Source of the DNA: Flavobacterium chryseum
GTDB taxonomy: Bacteria; Bacteroidota; Bacteroidia; Flavobacteriales; Flavobacteriaceae
Assembly: GCF_004362015.1 (NCBI RefSeq)
Contig: NZ_SNWW01000001.1
Span: forward strand, 62,001 to 126,000
DNA: 64,000 nucleotides
Direction of reading: 5' to 3'
Notes under the pieces: model-generated
What the model saw: the letters and a program-made list of their open reading frames with translations, nothing else
The model's database searches: none
Told to the model about the DNA's origin: nothing
Program-made: the position numbers and the translations under genes
Part shown: in pieces, positions 41,241-49,455 of the stretch
How positions within the stretch are numbered: the first letter of the stretch is position 1
Layout of the letters: each line of letters starts with the position of its first letter

Positions 41241-44200
41241 TTAATGTGTATGTTTAGGATTAAAACCGTCTTCGCTTAATTCTGTGTGCTCATAATCAGC
41301 AACCATTTCAGCTTCGTAATCGATTTTTTCTCCTTTGCTTAGTCTCGCAATTATTTTCTCCATGATATTGTAAATAACCGGAACTACAATCAAGGTTAAG
41401 AATAATGAAGAAATTAATCCTCCAATAATTACCCAAGCCAAACCATTTTTCCATTCAGCTCCTGCTCCAGATGCTAATGCAATTGGGAACATACCAAATA
41501 CCATCGCAATTGTAGTCATCAAAATCGGACGTAAACGAGCGTGATTCGCCTGAATTAATGCCGTTCTGATTGATTCTCCTGCTGCTCTTCTTTGGTTGGT
41601 ATAATCGACAAGCATAATCGCATTCTTACACACCAGACCAATCAACATGATAATACCTAAAATGGTAAAAATGTTTAATGAGTTGTTTGTTAATGCTAAA
41701 GCTAACATCGCACCAATAAATGAAAGCGGAATTGCAAACAATACCACAAACGGGTGAACGAAACTGTCATACAAACTCACCATTACAAGGTAAACTAATA
41801 TAATTGCGGCTAATAATGCGATACCTAAAGTACCAAATCCTTCAGATTGGTTTTCTTGATCTCCACCCCAAATATAGTTTACACCGGCTGGCTTTTTAAG
41901 TTTATCCAGTTTTCCCTGCCATATTCCAACAATTGTTCCGGATGGAACCCCAACGTTTTGTCCTTTTACAGTTACCGACGCTGATTTATCTCTACGTTCT
42001 AACTGGCTAGGTCCTGAACCTTCTGTAATTGTTGCAAATTGAGATAACTTAATTTGTTGACCTGCAGCGTTGATGAAAATCAAATTACTTACATCATTAA
42101 TACTTTTTCTGTCGAAAGCATTGTATCTAATGTTAATATCATATTCGTATTCACCGGCTCTGTATTTACCATCTGTGTTTCCACTATAAGCAGTTTGCAT
42201 TGTTAAACCAACTGTTTGAAGTGTTAATCCTAAAGCAGCCATTTTATCACGATCAACTTTAACGTTAATTTCAGGGTTTCCGTCCTCAACCGTCAATTTA
42301 ATCTCAGTTGTTCCAGGAATTGTACGTAATTCAGCTTCTGCTAATTTTGCAAATGCCATTGCACTTTCTGTTGACGGACCTGTTACAATTAATCCTAAAG
42401 TTGCGTCTTCAGCAGTTCCTAAAATACCTACCGGAACCGTTTTTACTTTTGCTCCAACTAATACTTTTTCAAGCTTACGTTTAATTTTTGCAGCATAAAC
42501 ATTCGCATCATCAGTACGATCTTTTTGTTCGATCATTTTTACGTCAATCTCAGCTTTATACGCTGTAGCTTGCGATGCTCCAAAACCTTCACTGGTTTGT
42601 CCCACCGTTGTAATTTGACTGTGAACATATTCTTGTGATTTCAAATAAGCTTCTGCTTTTTGCGTCATGAAGTTGGTTTGTTCTAACGAAGCATCTTTCG
42701 GCATTTCGATTTGAACTAAAAACTCTCCACTATCAGAAGAAGCGAAAAACTCTCCTCCAATGAAACCTCCACCCATTAATCCTATTGTTGATCCAAAGAA
42801 CAATACCAATACAACTAAAATGGTTTTAACATAATGATCTAAACACCAAGTCAATAATTCAGAAACCCAGTTTGTAAAACGAGTTAAATAACTTTCGAAA
42901 CCAAGAATAATTCTTCCGAATAAATTCTTTCCTTCAATATGTTCTAATTTTCCATAACGAGATGATAACCAAGGAATAATTGTAAATGAAGCTAAAAGTG
43001 ATAGTAAAGTTGAAATAATTACAGTAACACAAAATTGTGTAATAATATTAGAAACTAAACCAGAACTCATTGCAATAGGCAAGAACACTACCACAATTAC
43101 CAATGTAATCGAAGTTACGGTTCCACCAATTTCTGCAGTTCCATCATAAGAAGCACGGATTCTGCTTTTACCCATTTCCATGTGCCTGTAAATATTCTCG
43201 AGGACCACAATCGCGTCATCGACCAGAATACCTACCACCAGAGATAATCCAAGTAAACTCATTAAGTTTAAGGTATATCCCATCAAATAAATACCAATAA
43301 ATGTTGCAATTAATGATGCCGGAATCGAAACCATTACGATCAACGAGTTTCTAATACTGTGCAGGAAGAACAACATTACAAAGGCAACCAGAACAACCGC
43401 AATTAATAAATCATGTACAACAGAATCTGCTGCTTCAAGAGTAAAAATTGTACTGTCTTTTGCAACTTCTAATTTTAATTGGTTTGATTTATAATCTTTT
43501 TCAAGAATGGCAATCGTTTTTAATAATTGCTCACTTACCGCAACCGCATTCGCATCAGATTGTTTTACGATTTGTAAAACAATAGCACTTTTTTGATCTA
43601 CACGTGATATTTTCTCCGCAATTTTTTGCGTATCCTGAACATCGGCAATATCACTTAAACGAATTTGAATTCCGTTTTGAGATGAAACTACCAGATTTCT
43701 TAATTCTTCAACACTTTTATATTTACCAGCTAAACGAATTAATATCTTTTGATTACGAGTCTGGATGTTTCCTGTTGGGAAATCTAAGTTCGATGTCAAA
43801 ATAGTTTGTTGTACCTGAGGAACAGACAATCCGTAACCCTGCATTTTTACAGCGTCAAGATTCACCTGAACTTCACGCTCAGAACCACCAATAATATTTA
43901 CCTGAGCAACACCTTGTACACGAGATAAAATAGGAGCAATTTTTTTGTCAATTAAGTCATAAAAGGCTGCTTCATCCATTTTTCCGTTGGCACCAAGTGT
44001 CATAATTGGTAAATCACTCAGCGAGAATTTGGTCAGTGCCGGTGTTTTAACATCTTCCGGTAAATCACTAATGATCGCGTTTATTTTACGCTGTGCATCA
44101 TTTAGTGAGAAATCGACTTTTGCATTTGATGTTAATGTAATCGAAACAATAGATAAACTTTCGTAAGATTTCGAGTCGATTTTTTTAACATTTTCTAACG

Positions 44201-44417
44201 AAGCAATCGCATCTTCAATCTTTTTTGTTACCGTATTTTCTACCTCACTCGGAGAAGCTCCTGGATAAATTGTAGAAATTGTAATAACGTTTTGTTCAAA
44301 TTTAGGAATCAGCTCATAGCCTAACTGGCTGTAACTGAACAATCCACCAAGTATCAGGATTGTAAATAATACAATCACTAACGACGGACGTTTTATGGAT
44401 ATTTCGGCTAATTTCAT
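41241..44417 (-). CDS. RND multidrug efflux pump, HAE1/AcrB family
   Basis: 1058 aa, full length. N-terminal helix (SIKRPSLVIVLFTILILGG) and porter domain with YPGASPSEVENTVTKKIEDA. The membrane domain includes GLSLVVGILVDDAIVVLEN, whose Asp pair matches the proton-relay region, and the C-terminal half has ILGIIMLIGLVCKNAIMLVD. It is last in the operon TetR, TolC, adaptor, RND, all on the minus strand. Expected to export hydrophobic toxic compounds across both membranes. Confidence 0.95.
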   Translation of the reverse strand: MKLAEISIKRPSLVIVLFTILILGGLFSYSQLGYELIPKFEQNVITISTIYPGASPSEVENTVTKKIEDAIASLENVKKIDSKSYESLSIVSITLTSNAKVDFSLNDAQRKINAIISDLPEDVKTPALTKFSLSDLPIMTLGANGKMDEAAFYDLIDKKIAPILSRVQGVAQVNIIGGSEREVQVNLDAVKMQGYGLSVPQVQQTILTSNLDFPTGNIQTRNQKILIRLAGKYKSVEELRNLVVSSQNGIQIRLSDIADVQDTQKIAEKISRVDQKSAIVLQIVKQSDANAVAVSEQLLKTIAILEKDYKSNQLKLEVAKDSTIFTLEAADSVVHDLLIAVVLVAFVMLFFLHSIRNSLIVMVSIPASLIATFIGIYLMGYTLNLMSLLGLSLVVGILVDDAIVVLENIYRHMEMGKSRIRASYDGTAEIGGTVTSITLVIVVVFLPIAMSSGLVSNIITQFCVTVIISTLLSLLASFTIIPWLSSRYGKLEHIEGKNLFGRIILGFESYLTRFTNWVSELLTWCLDHYVKTILVVLVLFFGSTIGLMGGGFIGGEFFASSDSGEFLVQIEMPKDASLEQTNFMTQKAEAYLKSQEYVHSQITTVGQTSEGFGASQATAYKAEIDVKMIEQKDRTDDANVYAAKIKRKLEKVLVGAKVKTVPVGILGTAEDATLGLIVTGPSTESAMAFAKLAEAELRTIPGTTEIKLTVEDGNPEINVKVDRDKMAALGLTLQTVGLTMQTAYSGNTDGKYRAGEYEYDINIRYNAFDRKSINDVSNLIFINAAGQQIKLSQFATITEGSGPSQLERRDKSASVTVKGQNVGVPSGTIVGIWQGKLDKLKKPAGVNYIWGGDQENQSEGFGTLGIALLAAIILVYLVMVSLYDSFVHPFVVLFAIPLSFIGAMLALALTNNSLNIFTILGIIMLIGLVCKNAIMLVDYTNQRRAAGESIRTALIQANHARLRPILMTTIAMVFGMFPIALASGAGAEWKNGLAWVIIGGLISSLFLTLIVVPVIYNIMEKIIARLSKGEKIDYEAEMVADYEHTELSEDGFNPKHTH

Positions 44418-44488
44418 ATTTTTTGCTTTAGGCTGTAGGCTTTAGGCAATAAGCTTAATGCTTACGGCCTATAGCTTAATGCTTTAAA
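44418..44488. repeat. Short internal repeats between adaptor and RND genes
   Basis: AGCTTAATGCTT occurs twice and the segment also carries repeated TTTAGGC and GCTTTAGGCTGTAGG units. Low-complexity hairpin spacer inside the operon, similar in style to other intergenic spacers in this window. Confidence 0.5.
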
Positions 44489-45556
44489 TTATTTAATAAT
44501 TTCTACTGTATTTCCGTCTTGTAAGTTAATCTGACCTGTAACAATTACAGTTTCTCCGTCAGATAATCCATTGATGATTTCTACCTGATCTCCTAAGATT
44601 CTTCCGGCAGTTACTTTTCTCAATTTTGCAATTCCTTTGTCAACTACAAAGATTTCGTTGCTGCTCACACTTCCTACGAATGCATTACGCGGTACAACCA
44701 TCAGGTTTTGTTTTTGTTGTTTTGAACCAAAGTTTGCAGTTCCGTACATACCTGCTTTAAGATCGTTACTTGAGTTGTTAGCGATTTCAATTTCTACAGG
44801 AAAGTTTAAAGACTCATCAGCTTTTGAAGCAATGAAAGTAATTTTTCCGGAAAAAGATTTATCAGGATATACACTAGCAGTTACATTAATAGTATTTCCT
44901 ACTTTTAAACTTGCAACCTGATTTTCGTTTACTGTAACTACTAATTTTAATCTCGAAACATTTACAATATCAAACAAAGCAGTTGCTGGCATTCCTGCTA
45001 AAATAGATCCCGGCTCAATATATTTTTTATTGATAAATCCGTTTATTGGTGCTTTTACTTTAGTATCACCAACATTAATATTAGCTTGTTTTAAGCTAGA
45101 TTCAGCATTTGTTAAAGCTAATTTTGCCTGATCTAATTGTTGTTTGGTAACTCCGCCAGTTTTAAAAGCATTTTCGTATCTGCTGTAATCAGATTTTGCA
45201 TTTTGGTAAACCGCTTGTGCTTGTTGTGCGCTTACGTTAATTACATCACCTCTTACTGTCAATAAAGTCTGACCAACTCTTACGTAGTCTCCTTCTTTAG
45301 CTAAAACGCTGATTACTTTTCCAGATTTTTCAGCAGAAAAAGTCAATTCCTGAATTGGTTGAAAATTTCCGTTTGCAACGAAATCCAATGAAATTTCTTC
45401 TGTTTTTACGGGTGCAACTTTTACTGAAACTGCTGCGTTTTTCTCAGCAACAATATCTGTTTTAGCTTTATTCTCTTCTTTATTTTTAGTTAATACATAT
45501 CCAATCAGACCCAATGCTGCGATTATGATTACTATTGTTACAAGTGTCTTCTTCAT
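44489..45556 (-). CDS. RND efflux periplasmic adaptor subunit
   Basis: 355 aa. N-terminal membrane-anchor or signal segment (TLVTIVIIIAALGLIGYVL), barrel-sandwich/lipoyl halves (FSAEKSGKVISVLAKEGDYV and TKVKAPINGFINKKYIEPG) around a short alpha-hairpin, then beta-barrel and membrane-proximal domains. It lies between the TolC and RND genes of the operon and links the pump to the channel. Confidence 0.94.
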   Translation of the reverse strand: MKKTLVTIVIIIAALGLIGYVLTKNKEENKAKTDIVAEKNAAVSVKVAPVKTEEISLDFVANGNFQPIQELTFSAEKSGKVISVLAKEGDYVRVGQTLLTVRGDVINVSAQQAQAVYQNAKSDYSRYENAFKTGGVTKQQLDQAKLALTNAESSLKQANINVGDTKVKAPINGFINKKYIEPGSILAGMPATALFDIVNVSRLKLVVTVNENQVASLKVGNTINVTASVYPDKSFSGKITFIASKADESLNFPVEIEIANNSSNDLKAGMYGTANFGSKQQKQNLMVVPRNAFVGSVSSNEIFVVDKGIAKLRKVTAGRILGDQVEIINGLSDGETVIVTGQINLQDGNTVEIIK

Positions 45557-45565
45557 TTTGTTTAG

Positions 45566-46900
45566 TTATTTAATAAGAGTTTTTAGTTGGCCTTTTGATT
45601 TGATTAATGCTACTTCGGCAATTTTGTAATTTAAGACTGCTCTGGTATAATTATTTTGTGCTTCAAGTGATGCATTTTCAGCATCTAACAAATCTGTTAG
45701 TGATGCCAATCCCTGAAGGTAATTGTTTTTGGTATTGCTTAAAATTTCAGTTGCCAAACGCATGTTTTCTTTTTGATTTTCAATCGTTACAAGATTGTTG
45801 TCAATTTGAGCTATTGCATTTCTGTAATCTAAATCAAGTGAAAGTTTGGTATCCTTAATATCTTCCTGAAGTGATCTGATTTCAACATCTGCCTGTCTTA
45901 CTCTTGCACGAGTACCAAAACCTGTAAAAATTGGTATGTGTAAGTTTAATCCAATTGCAGAGTAATCAGACCAATAAACCCCATCTTTTGGTTTTGCAAA
46001 CCAAGGAAATTCCGGACCCTGACCAATATAATTGTACCCTGCAGTTAATGAAAGTGTTGGGTAATATCCTGCTTCAACGGCTTTTTTATTATACACTAAA
46101 AGCTCTTCTTGTTTTTTCAAAAGCAGGTATTCTGTTCTGTTTTCAACAGTTGGCTGCTCTGTTAATGCTGCCGGAATAACTTCAAATTCTTCTTTAGGCA
46201 TATCGATTACGGTTTCTATAGGCATTCCCATATAAAACTTCAAAGCATTTTCCTGTAAAGTAATCTGATTTTTAATCTGCTGGCGTTCAGTATCAATATT
46301 TGACATTTTTACAACAATACGATCTAAGTCAATTTTTTTGGCTAAACCGTTATCAAATTGTCCTTTTACGATATCACGAACTTTTGAAGTGTTTACGTAA
46401 TTGCTGTCTAATAAAATCAATCTTTCTTTTTGTACATAAACAGAATAGTAGTTATTTGCAACTCTTTCTATAACTTGTTCTTCTGTTAACTGATCGTTTA
46501 TCTGATAAAACTCACGAGTAGATTTTGCTGCTTTCAAACCTGTAAAAACAGATTGATCAAAGATCGCCTGAGTTAAAGAAAGTCCCGCTCCTGAAGTCCA
46601 TTTTTGACCAAAAGTAGCCTGAATAGAGGTTCCTGGCTGATTAAAAGAAGCTCCATCAATAACACTTGTTTGTAAAATTGGGTTATACGTTAAACTTCCG
46701 TTTGCAGAAATCTGAGGCAATGCTCTTGAACGTACTTCCTGAATTTGATACTCGCTGTTTTCAACCTGTAATTTCGATTTCTTAGCGTCAGATTTATTCT
46801 GAAGCGCATAGGTAAGAGCATCTTTTAAGGTTAAAGTTGTGACTTGTGCGTTGACTGAGAAGCCAATTGAACACAATACTATAAGAATTATTCTTTTCAT
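45566..46900 (-). CDS. TolC family outer membrane efflux protein
   Basis: 444 aa. Signal peptide (ending SIGFSVNAQ), then two repeats of a long helical hairpin with beta segments (LTLKDALTYALQNKSDAKKS and YLQGLASLTDLLDAENASLE). This is the outer-membrane channel of the efflux operon, 9 bp before the adaptor gene and 17 bp after tetR. Confidence 0.94.
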   Translation of the reverse strand: MKRIILIVLCSIGFSVNAQVTTLTLKDALTYALQNKSDAKKSKLQVENSEYQIQEVRSRALPQISANGSLTYNPILQTSVIDGASFNQPGTSIQATFGQKWTSGAGLSLTQAIFDQSVFTGLKAAKSTREFYQINDQLTEEQVIERVANNYYSVYVQKERLILLDSNYVNTSKVRDIVKGQFDNGLAKKIDLDRIVVKMSNIDTERQQIKNQITLQENALKFYMGMPIETVIDMPKEEFEVIPAALTEQPTVENRTEYLLLKKQEELLVYNKKAVEAGYYPTLSLTAGYNYIGQGPEFPWFAKPKDGVYWSDYSAIGLNLHIPIFTGFGTRARVRQADVEIRSLQEDIKDTKLSLDLDYRNAIAQIDNNLVTIENQKENMRLATEILSNTKNNYLQGLASLTDLLDAENASLEAQNNYTRAVLNYKIAEVALIKSKGQLKTLIK

Positions 46901-46917
46901 AAATTATAGATTGATGA

Positions 46918-47517
46918 TTAAGTGGTAATTTTTTTGAGTTGTTTTTCTAATTCTAATATTCCTTCTGATGTTGCCATCGCTCTGGTATGATATTCCAAAG
47001 CTTCTAGTTCTATTTCCTGAGCTTCTCTTTCTGAAACTGTATTTTCGTTAATGTGAAAAATTAAAGTGTAATAAAATTTCACATAAACAGGTATATTTAG
47101 ATCCGCACGATATAATTTTTCACGAATTCCTTTTTGTATATTTTCGGTAAAATATTGTGTGCATTGATCTATTTCGTGAGACAATACATTTTGATATATT
47201 TCCGGATAATGTTTTTTCAATTGATAAATAGGAGACGTATCTGTATTGTTTTTAAACATGTCTCTGAACATTTCTCTAATCTCAAAATTTTCATGAATGG
47301 CATTATAATTCTTAGCTACGATAGTATCAATTATTTCATGCACTTGTCCGTGAACCATCGAAGTACTTTCTTCAATTAAAACCTCTTTGTTACAAAAATA
47401 TTTGTAAATAGTTTTTTTAGAAATACACATTTCACCTGCAATGTCATCCATCGTAACACTTTTAAAACCGAGTTTTAAAAATAAATCGCTTGCTTTTGCT
47501 ATGATTTTTTCTTTCAT
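46918..47517 (-). CDS. TetR family repressor of the efflux operon
   Basis: 199 aa. N-terminal TetR helix-turn-helix (MKEKIIAKASDLFLKLGFKS, then VTMDDIAGEMCISKKTIYKY), followed by a helical ligand domain. First gene of the operon. A TATATTTG promoter (47540-47547) and a 28-bp palindrome (47552-47579) lie just upstream, and two same-spaced palindromes precede yceI. It therefore probably represses itself, the pump and yceI. Confidence 0.93.
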   Translation of the reverse strand: MKEKIIAKASDLFLKLGFKSVTMDDIAGEMCISKKTIYKYFCNKEVLIEESTSMVHGQVHEIIDTIVAKNYNAIHENFEIREMFRDMFKNNTDTSPIYQLKKHYPEIYQNVLSHEIDQCTQYFTENIQKGIREKLYRADLNIPVYVKFYYTLIFHINENTVSEREAQEIELEALEYHTRAMATSEGILELEKQLKKITT

Positions 47518-47539
47518 TTTTAATTTTCAAATTGCTTTA

Positions 47540-47547
47540 CAAATATA
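47540..47547 (-). promoter_or_regulatory. TAnnTTTG promoter of tetR and the efflux operon
   Basis: TATATTTG on the minus strand, 22 bp before the tetR ATG and 4 bp from the palindrome at 47552-47579, so a bound repressor would cover the -33 region. Confidence 0.6.
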
Positions 47548-47551
47548 ATTC

Positions 47552-47579
47552 GGAAACTTTATTTTAAAAAATAGTTTCC
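47552..47579. promoter_or_regulatory. TetR-type operator, site A
   Basis: GGAAACT (47552-47558), 14 bases, AGTTTCC (47573-47579); outer C/G extend the pairing. Same length and spacing as sites B and C upstream of yceI. Confidence 0.7.
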
Positions 47580-47626
47580 GCTATTTTTGTAATAATTTTA
47601 CATTAATTTATTCGTGGCATAAGATT

Positions 47627-48148
47627 TTATATGCTAAATTCAAGATTAGCGATAAGTTTAATATCTTTTCCAAGCGCTAACCCGCCGTTATGGTTATAAG
47701 AATTATAATCTAAACCAAAATCCTGACGTTTAATATCTGCTTTAATTTCAAAAGCAACTTTTCTTTCTCCGTTATAAGAATTGATTCCGATAAACTCAGC
47801 ATCCAATTCTACTACTTTAGTAACATCTTTAATGGTTAAATCTCCTTTAAAGAAATTAATGTTGTTGTTTACTTTTTGAAAAGAAGTCGATTTGAAACTA
47901 ATAATCGGATGTTCATTTACATTAAAGAAATCATTCAATTTCAAATGCGTATCAATTTGCTGAAAGCTATCGTTTTTATTATTTATATCTAATGAAAATT
48001 CAACTGAAGCATCTTCAATTTCATTGTCTTCAATATTTACATAACCGTCAAATTTATTTGCAGTTCCGCCTAAATAGGCAATTATCGAATGTCTCATTTT
48101 AATTAAAACATCTGACTGGCTAGAATTTATGGTCCAAGTTGTTTTCAT
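47627..48148 (-). CDS. YceI family protein (lipocalin-like)
   Basis: 173 aa with a YceI beta-barrel: MKTTWTINSSQSDVLIKMRH, then DINNKNDSFQQIDTHLKLNDFF, a feature of isoprenoid-binding periplasmic proteins. No signal peptide is visible, so this version may be cytoplasmic. Two 28-bp palindromes identical in design to the tetR operator lie upstream (48195-48222 and 48246-48273), linking it to the efflux regulator. Confidence 0.9.
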   Translation of the reverse strand: MKTTWTINSSQSDVLIKMRHSIIAYLGGTANKFDGYVNIEDNEIEDASVEFSLDINNKNDSFQQIDTHLKLNDFFNVNEHPIISFKSTSFQKVNNNINFFKGDLTIKDVTKVVELDAEFIGINSYNGERKVAFEIKADIKRQDFGLDYNSYNHNGGLALGKDIKLIANLEFSI

Positions 48149-48194
48149 AAATATTTGATTTTGTTGAGTTTTATAATCTACTCAAACTGTTTAC

Positions 48195-48222
48195 GGAAAC
48201 TTTTACAGTGTTTCGGGTTTCC
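48195..48222. promoter_or_regulatory. TetR-type operator, site B
   Basis: GGAAACT (48195-48201), 14 bases, GGTTTCC (48216-48222). It lies 47 bp upstream of the yceI start. One half-site position differs (G for A). Confidence 0.6.
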
Positions 48223-48245
48223 AATTAAAAATGCAAATATAAACA

Positions 48246-48273
48246 GGAAACTCTAAACACCAAGAAAGTTTCC
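48246..48273. promoter_or_regulatory. TetR-type operator, site C
   Basis: GGAAACT (48246-48252), 14 bases, AGTTTCC (48267-48273), 51 bp from site B. Same design as site A. Confidence 0.65.
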
Positions 48274-48379
48274 AAGTTTTTTTTAAATAATTTTAACTCT
48301 TTAAAAATGAAGCGAAATAATCTTGTTTTAAACTAGTGATGAATTAAATTTTAAGAAAGTAAAATTCATATTTGAATTG

Positions 48380-48387
48380 TATCTTTG
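48380..48387 (+). promoter_or_regulatory. TAnnTTTG promoter of the prenyl synthase gene
   Basis: TATCTTTG lies 26 bp before the ATG at 48414. Confidence 0.5.
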
Positions 48388-48413
48388 AGCCACGATAATC
48401 AGAATTTCATTTT

Positions 48414-49388
48414 ATGCACAATATTAGTCAGTACCAGGATTTTTTTATTAGTTATTTAGAAAACCAAAGCATAACCAAAGAACCTAAAAACCTTTATGAA
48501 CCTATTGAATATATTTTAGGGCTTGGCGGTAAACGAATGCGCCCGGTACTAACTTTAATGACTGCAGAAGTTTTTGATGCCGATTATAAAATGGCGCTTC
48601 CGGCTGCAATGGCTGTCGAAGTTTTTCATAATTTTTCGTTAGTTCATGATGATATTATGGATGATGCGCCTTTAAGAAGAGGGCAAGTAACCGTTCATGA
48701 AAAATGGAATATCAATACCGGGATTCTTTCCGGAGATGCGATGTTAATTCTTGCGTATCAATATTTTGAACAATACGAACCAACCATTTTTAGAGATTTA
48801 GCAAAGCTGTTTAGCAAAACTGCCCTCGAAGTTTGCGAAGGTCAGCAATGGGACGTTGATTTTGAAGAAAGAAACAACGTAACTATTACGGAATACCTTA
48901 AAATGATCGAATATAAAACAGCCGTTTTGGTTGCGGCAGCCATGAAAATGGGGGCCATAGTTGCGAAAACTTCTGAAAAAGAAGCAGATTCAATTTACGA
49001 TTTCGGTCTTAATTTAGGATTGGCTTTTCAGTTACAGGATGATTATTTAGATGCTTTTGGAGATCCGAAAACTTTTGGAAAACAAGTTGGCGGAGATATT
49101 ATTGTAAACAAAAAAACCTATTTATATCTAAAAGCGTTAGAGTTTTCATCTGAAGAAAAAGCTACGGAATTACAAAAATTATTCAGCCTACAATTAGAAG
49201 ATAATACAGCAAAAATAGAAACTGCAAAAACCATTTTTAACGAATCCGGAGCTTCAAAAGCTACTCAGGAAGCGATTGAAATGTACACTTTTAAAGCTTT
49301 TGAAACTTTAGAAAAAATGGACATTAATGCTGAAAAGAAAAATATTTTGAGAGTTTTTGGAGAAAATTTAATGGGAAGAAAAGTATAG
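48414..49388 (+). CDS. Polyprenyl diphosphate synthase (trans type)
   Basis: 324 aa with the two Asp-rich motifs of trans-isoprenyl synthases: LVHDDIMDDAPLRRG in the first half (FARM) and LQDDYLDAFGD in the second (SARM). LGLGGKRMRPVLTLM near residue 38 gives the diphosphate-binding region. It makes a linear prenyl diphosphate, probably for menaquinone side chains or a related product; chain length cannot be read from sequence here. Confidence 0.93.
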   Translation: MHNISQYQDFFISYLENQSITKEPKNLYEPIEYILGLGGKRMRPVLTLMTAEVFDADYKMALPAAMAVEVFHNFSLVHDDIMDDAPLRRGQVTVHEKWNINTGILSGDAMLILAYQYFEQYEPTIFRDLAKLFSKTALEVCEGQQWDVDFEERNNVTITEYLKMIEYKTAVLVAAAMKMGAIVAKTSEKEADSIYDFGLNLGLAFQLQDDYLDAFGDPKTFGKQVGGDIIVNKKTYLYLKALEFSSEEKATELQKLFSLQLEDNTAKIETAKTIFNESGASKATQEAIEMYTFKAFETLEKMDINAEKKNILRVFGENLMGRKV

Positions 49389-49400
49389 TTTCAAAACGTG

Positions 49401-49453
49401 CTTCGACTCCGCTCAGCCTGACATTTCGACTGTCATCCTGAGCGAAGTCGAAG
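49401..49453. repeat. CGAAGTCGAAG-family inverted repeat between convergent genes
   Basis: CTTCGACTCCGCTCAG (49401-49416) and CTGAGCGAAGTCGAAG (49438-49453) pair with one mismatch. Same family as the inner palindrome at 32381-32431. It lies between the prenyl synthase and trehalase genes, where it could act as a shared terminator. Confidence 0.8.
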
Positions 49454-49455
49454 GC

